Positions 42,388 through 53,031 of a DNA stretch of 64,000 nucleotides are shown here, one piece after another. A model generated the notes under the pieces. The model made no database searches. It worked only from the letters and a program-made list of their open reading frames with translations, and had not been told where the DNA came from. The position numbers and the translations under genes were made by a program. The stretch is taken from assembly GCA_030144725.1 (NCBI GenBank), contig JASKMD010000013.1, positions 6,907,710 through 6,971,709 of the forward strand, given 5' to 3'. The first letter of the stretch is position 1. The number at the start of each line of letters is the position of its first letter. This DNA comes from Haematococcus lacustris (lineage: Eukaryota; Chlorophyta; Chlorophyceae; Chlamydomonadales; Haematococcaceae).

Positions 42388-44199
42388 ATGAGCAAAAGGT
42401 GCAGGCGTAGCCAAGCAGCAGCAGCAGCAGCAGGCAATAGATGTGGGTCAGCTCCATCAAGCAGCGCCCTCCCTCCTGGCCCCTCCCTACTGGACCTGCC
42501 CACTGCGTTGCTGGATAACATATCCAGCCGGGTCTTAGGGCTTGGGGCTGCAGATGTCCTGACCCGCACCTGCTTTGCCTTCTTCAAGTGGGCCCTGCTG
42601 CACGCCCCAGCCTGCACCATCCAGCTGGAAAAGCAGCGCTGCGACCAGCTGCTCACGCCCCGCATCGTTGCAGCCCTGCAGACCAGGACGATCAAGCTGG
42701 CTCTGACTCTGCGCCTGTTGCCAACACAGAGCAGGGACGCAGCAGCCACAGAGCAACCCCTGGCACAGGAACACGGGCAGCACACTGAGGTGCTGGGCCA
42801 TGTCCTGGCAAAGCTGGGCAGCTGTGCAGCAGTGCAGACGTGCACACTGAGCAGTACCGAGGTGGCAGCCCGTCAGCCCCTAAACTGCACTCCTGCCCTC
42901 GCTCAGACTTTCTCAGGCTTGACTACCCTGATCATTCACGGCTTCTCCGTCACCTGCAGTGGTCTGGCCAGCCTCATCAACCACCCGCCGCTGGACATGC
43001 AGCTGCAGCAGCTGGACATCACTGGCAGCACCATCACGCAGCCCCAGCAGCCTGAGCAGCCTGGGGCAGTGACTCTGGCTAACCTGTTCCAAGGGTCCAG
43101 GCTCAAGCAGCTGGGCTTTGCCGTCAGTGACGTAACGCCACTGCCTGACCTACAGCCCCTGGCCCAGTATCTGACACAGCTGCACATTGCCTCAGTCCCT
43201 TCAGCGCACAGTGACTGGCATCTTGGCCCCTTCACCTCAGCTTTGGTCCCTTTGACTCAGCTGCGGGTGCTGACAATGGCAGCGGACTGTGAGTGCGATG
43301 AGTTGGAGGATCTGAGTGAGCTGCTGCAGGCACTGCCCCGGCTGCACACACTCAGGCTGCCCCGGGGCTCAATCGTTGGGACAGACAACCTTGACGAACT
43401 GTTGGCAGCCACCCAGATCACCAATCTGCAGCTCATGTCAGTGGTTGCCCTGACAAGTCCACGTGCTGATGCACCCTGCAGCTGGCAGCAGCTGGAGCTG
43501 ACTGGCACCACTGGCTTCACCACTGCCGCCTACCTGCCCCTTCATTCCCTCACCCAGCCCCTGGTGCTTGGCACGCTCAACATAGAGTATGCCAACTACG
43601 CACTGGAGCTCTTCCTCGCCGGTAGACACTCACCTGACATAGAGGTTGGCGACCTGCTACAAGCTGCAGTCGACAACCTGGTACTCACCTGCCCAACACC
43701 AGTGATGATCAAGGTCTTGCAGCTGCACATGCTGACTGACATCTCCAGATCAGCCATCCAAGACCTGGTACCCTTCCTGGAGTCGTTGCAGTTTTGTGAC
43801 ACTGATGAGGTGAGGCTGTGCCGGATGCCGGACGCGAGTGCAGCTGACATACCCTCACTGGTTGAGATGTGCCCTGGTTGCACTGCACTCCACTTCAAGA
43901 CCGGCAACCTGACCCCCTCCCTGGAGTTCTGGCACCAGCTAGTGCAGCTCATGCCCACGGTCACGCGTGTCACGTTCTTCCACACAGAGGGTGCTGCCAC
44001 TGCAGCCATGTGCAAGTCGCTGCGACTCATGGCCAAGCAGGCCTGGGCCGAGTGGCTGGATATCACTGTGTACACACTGGGCGCACTGTCCTCAAGCTGC
44101 CTGGCCATGAACAAGACGTTCAACAACCCTCTCAAGCCTGCAAAGTTCAGGGTTAGTTTTGAGGTTGGACACCCGCCTAAGGGGCTTTACGACTTCTGA
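42388..44199 (+). CDS. F-box/LRR-like protein 2
   Basis: 603 residues if the ATG at 42388 (MSKRCRRSQAAAAAAGNRCG) is used; the frame extends 46 codons upstream, but this ATG matches the position used by gene 3. The F-box-like segment is SLLDLPTALLDNISSRVLGL ... FFKWALLHAP, followed by leucine-rich segments (LQQLDITGSTI, RLKQLGFAV, LRVLTMAAD, LHTLRLPRGS, LQLMSVVAL). A C-terminal conserved block, SLEFWHQLVQLMPTVTRVTF, is shared with gene 3. The likely role is substrate recognition in a ubiquitin ligase, inferred only from the fold pattern. It is a single exon. A 74-bp patch is identical to gene 3. Transcribed away from the pentamer array and towards the Sola-like transposon. Confidence 0.7.
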   Translation: MSKRCRRSQAAAAAAGNRCGSAPSSSALPPGPSLLDLPTALLDNISSRVLGLGAADVLTRTCFAFFKWALLHAPACTIQLEKQRCDQLLTPRIVAALQTRTIKLALTLRLLPTQSRDAAATEQPLAQEHGQHTEVLGHVLAKLGSCAAVQTCTLSSTEVAARQPLNCTPALAQTFSGLTTLIIHGFSVTCSGLASLINHPPLDMQLQQLDITGSTITQPQQPEQPGAVTLANLFQGSRLKQLGFAVSDVTPLPDLQPLAQYLTQLHIASVPSAHSDWHLGPFTSALVPLTQLRVLTMAADCECDELEDLSELLQALPRLHTLRLPRGSIVGTDNLDELLAATQITNLQLMSVVALTSPRADAPCSWQQLELTGTTGFTTAAYLPLHSLTQPLVLGTLNIEYANYALELFLAGRHSPDIEVGDLLQAAVDNLVLTCPTPVMIKVLQLHMLTDISRSAIQDLVPFLESLQFCDTDEVRLCRMPDASAADIPSLVEMCPGCTALHFKTGNLTPSLEFWHQLVQLMPTVTRVTFFHTEGAATAAMCKSLRLMAKQAWAEWLDITVYTLGALSSSCLAMNKTFNNPLKPAKFRVSFEVGHPPKGLYDF

Positions 44200-44465
44200 T
44201 CAACTGCCCTGTCTAGCCGCCTGCCTTGTGCCTCATCTGCTACACCTGCTGAGGCCCATCAGCACATGGATTAGTGGCACTGCATTTCGTGGCTCAGGCC
44301 GCATTGGGCTCGTTGCAAATAACCATGCAAGGGTGTTCGGCATTAAGCTCCTCGTGTAGGCTACGTTTTCAGTGTGTTTGGCTTGGTGAATGTCTGTGAG
44401 CTGAATAACGTTGGCGACAGGGCAATGCAAGTAGGGCAGTAGAAAGGAACGGCAGCCCTGTAGGT
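44200..44465. other. 3' flank of gene 2 up to the transposon
   Basis: No exon seen. Contains the AGGT target duplication (44462-44465) that borders the DNA transposon. Confidence 0.5.
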
Positions 44466-47400
44466 GGCTACCCCTCCCATTGAACCACCAACCCCCCTAA
44501 CGATAAGGGACAACGGCTTTTCCGGACCCATTACTGCACCGATTCACACGCGGATTGAAGCGTCAGAAAGCGGCTGCGCTTAGCCACACGCTGAGCTGGT
44601 CGGGCATGTTGCCGGGTATACGGCCCTACCGAGCCTGCGGACCTGATGTACGTTAACCCAGTAACAGTGAGTCCCTGATTAACGCGATGGATAGTGCGCG
44701 ATGTGCGAGGAGCCCGACCCCATGTCCAACATCGTGACCAACATGCGCTGGCTCAGGGGCTCTGAAACTTGGAGGAGACCACAGTAGGAGCACAGCAGTG
44801 GCAGCTGCATCCATCCCTTGTGGATTAGGCTCCAAAAGGTGGGGAAACACTCCTCCATGCTGCCCAACCTGCTGATGCCCGTATGACGACCATCGAACTC
44901 AATCGAACTCTCAAGCCCTGCGTCACTGGCTAGGGACCTTAGCTGTGGACCCCCTGCCAAGTTCTCAACTATTGCTGAGTATTGCCAATAGGGTTTTTAC
45001 CTACGTGTGTACGTGCTTGCAGGATGCCAGCATCCAGGTATCACCCCTACAAGGGGAAGGGAGGGCATGCTGCCCGCTGTGCTGTGTGTGTGACGTGTAC
45101 ACCAACTGGCCATGCTGGCTGGGTGGAGATCCATGTGGAGGGGGAGGCAGCTTTCTACAGATCCGGATGCAGTCACACAGCCATCGGCCAGGTCACAGCC
45201 CAGATGGTTGATGTCATCACAGCTTGCAAAAACCTGAAGCCGTCACAGGTTCCGTTGGCCCATAGAACTTGCGCTGAGGCTGCTGCAGCTGCGTATGCTG
45301 TGTGCCAGCGGCTGCGGGGGCAGGAGCCAGCCAGCCAGCTCCAGCCCATGCCCCGTCTCAGCTCCACACCCACGCAAGCACCTGCACAGCCTGGGCCAGC
45401 CCATGCGCCCTGCCCCCACCATCTCACAGACCAACCACCCTCGCACCCATCACAGCTGCAGGGGTCCAGCCAGCACCACCCGGCCCTGCCGGCACTGCTG
45501 CACCTACCAGGGCTCTCCATCCTCACTAGGCCTGCCACCAACCCTGTGACCTCACCTGCCGTGGAGCAACAGCCCATCATGTGAGTGCCCCTGCTGGATG
45601 ATGGGCTGACATGGCAAGCCAGCTGTTTAGCATCAGCTGCACACTCAGATTGCAGCCTACTCAACCTAGCACCTTGGTGGTAGCACCACTCGTCACACTC
45701 CTGTGTGTGGTGTCATGCAGACACATCACTGAGGAGCAGGACGAGGAGACCATGCCCCCAAGCATGCGCAAGCAACAACAGGACGGGGCCACCGCAAGGT
45801 ACGCCTTTCACTCCTCAGCCCTGCCCTGCACCAGCCCTGCCTTGCACCAGCCTTGCCCTGGCTATGGCCATAGCCTGACCTTCGCTGAACTGCCTTGCCC
45901 TTCTTTGCTCCTTTGGTCCTTTGGCTGCAGGTCAATTGCTGCTGCAGTTCTCCAGCAGATACGGCAAGTACCCGCACTGTTGCGCCTTCTGCGGTCACAG
46001 GCTGATAGCGCCACATGCAATGCAACCACTAATGTGCCCCAGCCACAAGTCTTGCTGCATGAGTGTTTGCGTGTGTGGTGCTTGCACCATAGGGATGACG
46101 AGCGCACACTTGTGAACGAGACCAGGCGTTTCTTCGAGAGCTCACTGTTGGTGATGTGGCTTGAGTTTGATGACGAGCAGCAACACTTGGAGGAGCAATG
46201 GCGGCAGAATCAGCATCAGCAAGGAGGGCAGCTGCAGCAGCCACCCAGCATGCGTGTCAGCCTCAGCACGTTTGTCAGGCTGAGGCCGCCATGGGTGGCA
46301 CGCCTGACGGCATCACAACGGCAAGTGTGTGTGTGCAAGACCTGTTGCAACCTGGACAACTTGCTCACAGCACTAGCCCAACACAAAAAGAGCTTGCAGC
46401 TGCCCCCCGCTGCAGCCATTGCTGCCCCCCTAGCTGCCCCCCTGGCTGCAGCAGGCGTTGCCCCTCAGCCGCCCCCCCTCCCGGGGGGTGCTGCCCCCGT
46501 TGTTGCTGAGGAGGAGGTCGAATCCCTCACCGCAGCCGCCTCTCCCTTCATTGACCCAATTGGGGAATTTGAGCAGCAGGCACATAGGTGGCAAGCGGAG
46601 CAAGAGCGTCAGCCTTGGCTGGCACCCCCACCCTTCTCCCCCACCCTTCCCCCACCCTTCCCCACCCCTCCACCCCTCCGCCCTTCCACCCTTTCCCCAC
46701 CCTTCTCCCCTCCTCTCTCCCCTCCAGGCCTTCAGCCTGTCCTGCTGCCTTCACCCCCTCCCCTCCCTCCCCCCTCCCCCCTCCCCGTCCCACCACCTCC
46801 CAGCAAAAGCCAGCCCCTGAGCGCCACAGCTATGCGGCAGTGGTTCCTGTGTCCTTGTGAGCTTGGCCAGCAGCCTAGCCTTGCCTGCTCTTTGCGCACA
46901 TGCCTCCATTGCAAGTCACGCAAGCTACAGCTACAGCCGGATGCAGATGGCAGCGTCATGCTCACTGTGCGTCAGTATGGAAAGCCATCATCAGCTGTAG
47001 GCAGCCGGCCGGTTGAGCTGCTGTGCATGAGGGTGAGCTTGAGTGATGCTGTAGGCATGCTGAACAAGCAGATGCCAGAGTACATCAAGCACCACCGGTT
47101 GGCACATCACCAGCTGCAGGTTTTCCGTGAGCATCGTGAGGCCGTCAAGGCAGGCAAGGATGGGAAGGTGGTTATTTCATGTGATTGGTCAGAGAAGCTG
47201 ACTGTTGAGCGCAGCGTTGAGATCATGTCAGAGCACTGGCATGCAGCGCAGATAGGCATTCTTGTTGCGTGTGCATACTTCAAGAACAAAGAGGGGGCCT
47301 ACTATGAGCACACCGTGTATGTGATGACAGATGGGAAGGAGCAGTCGGCAGCCATTACCCAAGCAGCAGTTAACCAGGTGGTGTGTTATTTGCTGGCAGA

Positions 47401-48510
47401 GCATGACATGGACATGAGGCAGTTGTATATGTGGTCTGATGGGTGTGCAGGGCAGTTCAAGGGCGCCCCAGCCATGCGACAACATTGGGGTATGGCACAG
47501 AGGTTCAGCGTGCCAGTGTGGTGGAGCTATGGGGCTACGGCACACTTCAAGGGCAGGCATGATTCAGAGGGAGGGGTGGTGAAGCAGTGGTTGAGGGGTG
47601 AGCTCCTGGCTGATCGTGTTGGGAAGTGCAATGCAATGGGGTTTGTGCAGCATTGCAATGCATATCACAAGGCAGCTACTGCTGCTGACCCCAGCAAGGC
47701 TCACCGTGCACGAGCAAGTGTGGGTCATCGGTGGTGCTTGGAGCTGAGCACACAGGAGGTACAGCTTTGCAGTGCTCCACAGCGGGATGCACATGCCTTT
47801 GCATCATCCATCCCCGGCTCTATGAGCATGCACAGCTGCTTCTTTCCTGCTGCAGGGTTCCAGGTTGAGTGGTCACAGACTGCATGTGCATGTGCCCAAT
47901 GCATGACCCCCGCACCAAGGGGTGTGTGTATGAGGCCCTCCATCACAAAGCCCTTTGTAGCCATGCCCATGTTCGATCAGAAGCGGGATGACAAGCATTG
48001 GGACGATGAGTGCCTCACCCTTCTGTGCTCATTTGCACCAGACAGCGTGATGCAGCTGTGCACCTTGGGCAAGAAGCTGAGCGTGAAGATGTTAAACGAG
48101 TATTGCAAGGCAGTGGGGTTGTGTGTGCCAGCCAACACATTGCGTGCTGACCTACGATACATGGTGCTGCAGCATTTAAATGAGCAGGCAGAGTGCGACT
48201 GAGCTGGCTGTGTAAAAAGAGAAAACTGGGCTCCATGCGTAAAGTGTACCGCAGTGTACCGCAGCGGAGAACTCTGCATCCTGCGTTGTGGGTGTTGTGA
48301 AGGAGCATTACAAAGGCCCATTGCGTAGAGCGAAACCGTTCGCGTGCCTGGCAGACTGCCGGTCACCGTAGGGTGCCAGCAGCTCGGGCGCGCAGGCGCA
48401 AGCGCAACGCAAAGAAAAGGCGTTCCGCGTTAAAATGACAACTCAACTCTCACCAGGCACGCCGCAAAGTCAAATGTCCCTTACGTGGTGGTTCAATGGG
48501 GGGGGTAGCC
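44466..48510 (+). mobile_element. Complete 4,045-bp DNA transposon, Sola-like
   Basis: Inverted ends: GGCTACCCCTCCCATTGAAC at 44466 and its near-exact reverse complement ending at 48510 (25 bp, one mismatch). A second inner match, taagggaca, is 13-15 bp further in. Both ends are flanked by AGGT (44462-44465 and 48511-48514), a 4-bp target duplication. The interior holds one spliced gene with a DDE-like transposase. A 4-bp duplication and the transposase pattern (SDG...QFK, then H.KG..D..GG..K) point to the Sola superfamily. Left and right non-coding arms are about 550 and 310 bp. The ends are well preserved, so insertion is probably recent. Confidence 0.82.
45024..48202 (+). CDS. Sola-like DDE transposase, three exons
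   Basis: Exons 45024-45580, 45721-45798 and 45931-48202, joined by GT-AG introns in correct phase, give 968 residues. The chosen start (MPASRYHPYKGKG) is the second in-frame Met; one more lies at 44982. An N-terminal Cys/His region (RCAVCVTCTPTGHAGW) may bind DNA. A Pro-rich spacer (about 46630-46800) separates it from a second Cys cluster (CPCELGQ ... CLHCKSRK). The catalytic core has VVISCDWSEKLTVERS (first Asp), LYMWSDGCAGQFKGAP (second Asp) and HFKGRHDSEGGVVKQWL (third acidic residue). A CACAQC motif follows. No stop interrupts the coding sequence, so the protein may be functional. The exact superfamily is inferred, not searched. Confidence 0.75.
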
Positions 48511-48603
48511 AGGTGAAGGTGAGCGGGATGTGACGTCGTTACAAGTGAGAAGGGAAGTGTTAGATAGGGTGTGTTGGCAAGTGAGAAGGGTGTGTTGGCA
48601 AAT
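48511..48603. other. Right flank of the DNA transposon
   Basis: Begins with the AGGT target duplication; contains 'gtgttggcaa' twice in near-tandem (48570-48602). No gene. Confidence 0.5.
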
Positions 48604-49026
48604 GGGTGGACAGGGACTGCAACGCAGCCCTCAACCTCCAGCGGGCAGGGGAGAGCAAGTGGCGCCCACTAGATGATGATAATGTGGCTTACACCGCTTA
48701 AGCCGTCAGCCGTTAGGCTGCTAGGCCGCCCTCCCCCTCTGGGGGTTCGGGACTTTCTGTAACGCACTTCATAGCAAGGTGCACAAACAAAGGTGCACAT
48801 GGGCTCAACATGAAGTCATGCAAGTTCTCATTGTTGTTCTGTAAAGTCAAGGCAAACTCCGGCTGCTCCCTGGTGAAACTCGTGGCAGTGCACTCAAAGA
48901 TGACTAGAGCTGTGCAGGTGGCCACACCGAGGAAGACTTCCAGCCAAGGGCAACGAGTACCCAGCATTGGGCTTCAATGAGCTGCGAGACCGAGCCCCCA
49001 AGGCCCAAGCCCAGCAGCTTGTAGCA
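48604..49026 (+). mobile_element. Fanzor relic F4, RuvC-III and tail, split by a LINE
   Basis: 48604-48673 encodes the RuvC-III region (DRDCNAALNLQRAGESKWRP-like). After a 229-bp LINE insertion, the tail resumes at 48903 (the LELC.W.. and KG.EYP.LGF.ELRD-like segment) to about 49026, matching F3 and F5. Everything N-terminal of RuvC-III is missing. Clearly dead. Confidence 0.7.
48674..48902 (-). mobile_element. LINE copy 1, 5'-truncated, inserted in Fanzor F4
   Basis: The 3' terminal 229 bp of a non-LTR element in minus orientation. It encodes only the end of ORF2 (FECTATSFTREQPEFALTLQ ... ending EGEGGLAA) and the 3' UTR with a GATGAT-type tail at 48674. ACTAGA is present on both sides (48668-48673 and 48903-48908), a 6-bp target duplication, and the Fanzor sequence continues across it. 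Confidence 0.8.
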
Positions 49027-49293
49027 CAGAAGCATGTGTACACCGCGCGCTGCTGAAGCTGTTGCTTACATCAGAGCATGTGTTCCATGCCAACATAGAT
49101 TTCCTGGCCTTCGCAAGCGGGTTGGGGTAGGGTCAGGCGTTCCCAACTACCTGAAAACCACCCCCCTGTGATACGAAGCCCGTATCTCCGCAGCCACTCA
49201 GTCAAATGTATATGTAAACAGTGCTTTAAACAGAGGAGAGTCATATCTACGAAATGGCCGACGCAGCTAAAACTATCTCGCTCTCAGCGGTGC
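49027..49293. other. Intergenic, no gene seen
   Basis: Short non-coding interval. The phrase gagcatgtgttYccatgccaa near 49073 also occurs near 54937, a faint sign of a shared repeat. Confidence 0.4.
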
Positions 49294-50862
49294 TCAGTGC
49301 CTGTCCAAAAATACACATTTGAATTCATGCGATTTCGCCACATGCGAGGCGCGCCGCACCAGCACGCTTCGCCACGCTGTTGTGAGTGGCACCTGCAACA
49401 CGCAGCAGCAGTCGGAACATGTTTTGCTTTTGGCATGTGGACGCGACGACGGCAGTCGTGACGACTGGATACCACTATGAGCTTTTGGAGCTGCTGCTGG
49501 CGCTAGTGCATTACCGGCTGCTCTACTACGCTTAAACACGGTGCTAGGTGCAGTACGTGGTGTTGTCTCACCTTGCTTTGCTGCCCTCGACTTGTTAGCT
49601 GCAGGTGCCCCACGCTTACGGGACGTGCTTGCCGCTGCCAGCTGTTGCTGCTGCTGAGGGGGTGCACCAGCAGGCTCAGCCAGCTCAGGGGTGGTGCCTG
49701 CAGGTGTCAGCTGCTGCTGAGGGGGCGCAGCTGCGGCAAGCTTCCCACGGATGTGGGTGCACACGTGGCTCAGTAGCTTGGGTACCCTCCAGCTCGTGTG
49801 TACCTCCTGCTTGTGAAACTGGAGGTATGACTGAAGCTGCTTTCCTGTCATCTTCTTTGCCTCCTCAACAGTTGTGTGGCTAAAATCATGCCCCCCCAAG
49901 GCAAGGGCATGGGCCGCTGCAAGCCGCTGTTGGCACGCATGGTCACCCACATTAATCACAACCCTCCCGACCTTGTGCGCTGCATCTGTGATCTGGCGCT
50001 CTGCCTTTGCTGACCGCTGTGCTGCAGCTGTGGCATCCTCCTTACGCCGCACTTCAGCACGGAGCTGACCCATATGCTGTTGCAAATCATAAACATCCAC
50101 AGTCTTCATGGCCTCCTTGCATGTGTGCAGGGACATCAACTGCAGCAGAGCTGGCAGCTCCATGTACCTGCCACCACCATGCTTCAACAGCTGCAACAAG
50201 GACTCCACTGGGGCATTGGAGATGGGGCAGGCAAGGTAGTACTGTTCGAGGTGAAGGCGCAATGCGGGGCTGCCAGGGTCGCCGTTCACTGCCACCACGC
50301 TGAGCCTGAGCAGCAGGCTGTTGTCTTGGAGCAGCTGGCTAAGGGTGACAGCCCATGGTGGAGACATACCCTTCTGCCGCTCAAGCAGCTGTGACACCCA
50401 GCCTCTGCACACCGCCTCAACACCTCCACTGAGACGGGGTGCTGCTCCAAAACCAGCAGCTGCTGCTTCTGCTTGAAGATGAGTGGGGAGTGGTGGGGGC
50501 GGCGTTTGTGCCGGTAGTTATGCACCCAGACACTTGAGGCTGCGTCGAGCAGCCCGTAGGGAGTGATTGGTAGCTGCTGTTTTGGATGCCACCTGCTGCA
50601 AAGCCGTATGCTCATCTTGCAGGCGTTGGTGTGCTGCCTGCAGGTCGTCTAGGTCGCCCTGCAACCCATCCACGGTGCCCATAAGGGACTGCTCCACATC
50701 CTGCAGCCGCTGCACCTCAGCCTGCAGGTCACAGTTTGTCGCTTGTGCCGTACAAGCTGCAGCCTTGATGTTGTTAGGGCAATGCAGATAGCCAGCCCTT
50801 GGCGACTTGTCTAGTGCATGGAGATGAGCACTCTTTGCCTTGCTTAATTTCTTCTTCTTCAT
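49294..50862 (-). pseudogene. Unknown coiled-coil/Gln-Ala-rich protein with one in-frame ochre stop
   Basis: From the ATG at 50862 (MKKKKLSKAKSAHLHALDKS) the same frame runs 522 codons to 49294, broken only by TAA at 50520-50518. Before the stop is a heptad-rich segment (LQAEVQRLQDVEQSLMGTV and following) typical of a coiled coil. After it come WVSQLLERQKGMSPPWAVTL, more helical sequence (LRAEVRRKEDATAAAQRSAK) and a Gln/Ala/Pro-rich, basic tail with nuclear-signal-like SRKRGAPAANKSRAAK. I do not recognise the family. The stop could be a nonsense mutation, an assembly error, or lie in an intron of roughly 100-130 nt (a donor after LQQ near 50601 is possible). It lies outside the neighbouring transposon's ends. 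Confidence 0.5.
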
Positions 50863-51857
50863 GGTTTGGGATCAAGAGGTGGCTGAGCGGGGCTACGGGC
50901 TTGGCTCGGTGGTCAGGGTGATGGGGGGTGATGGATACGGAGATGGGTGAAGGAGAGGTAGGGGGGAGATGGGTGAAGGAGAGGTAGGGGAGAGGTAGGA
51001 GGCGGGGAGAAGGAGAGTTAGGGGGCAGGAGGCTGGGAGCTGGGCGGGGTAGACGAGGTTGGGAGGTGGTGGGTTAGGATGTGTTGGTGGTGGCCACGTG
51101 GCGGAGTGGTAAGCCAAGCTCAGTCGGCTCCTCGTGCACCTGTAGCCATCAGCATGTGTACCTTGTAAGCGGTATAACTTGTCACATACAAACCCAATGA
51201 TTGAGTTGCATAGTGTCATGGACGCGTTAATGAGTATGCTACAAATGGTATGTGTGAGGTCAGGCTGTTTGTTCAATGGTGCAAAACATAAAGCGGATCA
51301 TAGCTGGAGGGGGTGACTAGTCCCTACTGTGCCGCCCACCATTACAGCGATACAGCGCTGCCACACACAAACCGGGGTTCCTTCACATCCTCGCCATGCG
51401 GCCTGCACCATCAAGAAGCTCGCGCAGCCATGTTTGCCGGACTTCAGTGGTGTGCGCCACCGACATGTCGTGCATCGCTAACGGATAGCCAAGGACGTAG
51501 CTTACCAGTGTAGCTAACCACGGTCTGCGATTGGGACACATCCGGGGTCACATGTGGCTGCCCGCATCGAATGACTCCGATGGCAATTCCAGTCGGACAT
51601 TAAACGCGCAGTATCACATTGCAGCAGACGCATCAAACGTTACTTCAAATGATGGAGTAGATGGGCCGCAGTTGCATGAAGATTTCCAACCCCATGTTGG
51701 GAACGCCTGAGGTAGGGAATCAGGTATTGGTGCCGGATGCTGCTGCATGCAAACAGGCCGGACTACAGATAACCAGCCCCTGTCCCGTAGTAATAGTAGG
51801 GAAATTATGTGCGGAAGCTGGTCTTCTTTTTTCCCCCGAGGAGGTTGGGATGTAAAT
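50863..51857. other. Intergenic, no gene seen
   Basis: Contains a diverged purine-rich tandem ('gggtgaaggagaggtagggg' type) at about 50946-51010. A lone A-box-like 'gtggcggagtgg' near 51101 has no B box behind it. No exon supported. Confidence 0.45.
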
Positions 51858-52343
51858 GCCACCGCCTGCTGCGCCCAGCCTGGAGTCAGCAACGTGCCCA
51901 GCCAGTGCAGGGTTTGGTGTGGAGCCTGGTAGCACTACCACTTGGCCCCCCGCAAGCCCCATGCAGCAGCCCCATGCAGCAGCCAGGAAGCCTCAGAGCC
52001 AGGGCCCAGCCCAGCAAGCGCATCAATGCTGAGCAGGAAACTGAATTAAGCCAGCCCCTTGAGGGCACAGGCAAGGCCAAGGGAAAGGCTGCCAAAGCCA
52101 AACTAGCCACACAGCCAGGCAGGTGGATAGACCGTGACTGCAACCGTGACCGTGACCGTGACTGCTGTGCTGAACATGCAGCGCATTGGGGAGGCCAAGT
52201 GGCGCCCACTGGAGCTGTGCTGGTGGCCAGAGCAGCTGAAGCTTCCAGCCAAGGGCAAGGAGTACCCGGGGCTAGGTTACAAGCGGCTGCGAGGCCGGCC
52301 ACCCGAGGCCCATCAGCAGCAGCAGCTTGCTGCGGCAAAGTAG
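51858..52343 (+). mobile_element. Fanzor relic F5, C-terminal, RuvC-III broken by a hexamer expansion
   Basis: Starts in the PAWSQ block (51885 region), continues through a shortened linker, and reaches RuvC-III as RWIDRDCN. There a run of ccgtga hexamers (52146-52165) inserts extra RD residues and shifts the frame. The tail (LNMQRIGEAKWRPLELCWWP, then GKEYPGLGYKRL) continues in another frame to the stop at 52343. RuvC-I and RuvC-II are absent. Not functional. Confidence 0.75.
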
Positions 52344-52565
52344 TGTGTGCTCCCTTTGAGCTATTTTCAGCTTACAATCAGCGCATGTTTGTCACGCCCA
52401 ATCCAGACCACAGCCCTGTCACAGGGGTCAGGCAAATGGTGTAGATGGTAGGCAACCATGCCATGTGCATGGGGAACTCCACACAGACATCACCGTCTTG
52501 TATTTCTCCACGCCAGTGGTCTACGCCAATGAAGGCCCTAGTGAGGGTCAAGGTGCTGAAGCTGG
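52344..52565 (+). other. Conserved non-coding 3' flank of Fanzor F5
   Basis: Colinear with the flank of F3 (22011-22270), ending with ccaatgaaggccctagtgag. The same terminal phrase recurs alone at about 55199-55250. Marks the element end and is a candidate site for an associated guide RNA. Confidence 0.5.
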
Positions 52566-52865
52566 TCACTCCGCATGTTCCACTTGTTTGACCTCCTTGA
52601 CGGCAGCCCCAATGTTGGCCATCTTTGCTGACGCCATGCTCGGCGCCATGTTGGACACTTGTGCGGCTCATAACACCAGGCAGCTTCAGCAATAAGCATG
52701 CGCACCACGCGCAGCAAGCAGTTAGGAGCATATAGCATAGCTTGAATACATTGGGGAGCAAGCCGGGCGTCTGTGTCCCTCAATATGTCAAAGGCAGTAC
52801 GTGTTGGCCGCATGTGCAGGCATGTGTGACAGTGTGTTCGAGTAACTGTAGCTGCGTAGCATGAG

Positions 52866-52915
52866 GCACTAGGCACACTAGCAGTAGCCTCTACAGTTAT
52901 GCGCTCGCAGCCTGT
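52866..52915 (+). promoter_or_regulatory. Conserved upstream block of F-box/LRR-like gene 3
   Basis: Repeats gcactaggcacactagcagt and gctcgcagcctgt from upstream of gene 2 in the same order, about 120-165 bp before the start codon at 53032. Shared promoter or duplication edge. Confidence 0.5.
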
Positions 52916-53031
52916 GTTTACATTCATCTCATGCTTTTGTTTGGAATAGCATGAGGGCTGTGGGGTCCAAAAGTTGCAAGCTCCTTTGCACCCTTGACAC
53001 CGTGCAGCTAACAACAGTGCAGCTAACAGCT

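Noticed and set aside
51095..51150. Possible tRNA (A-box-like gtggcggagtgg)
   Set aside because: No B box, acceptor stem or anticodon arm follows.
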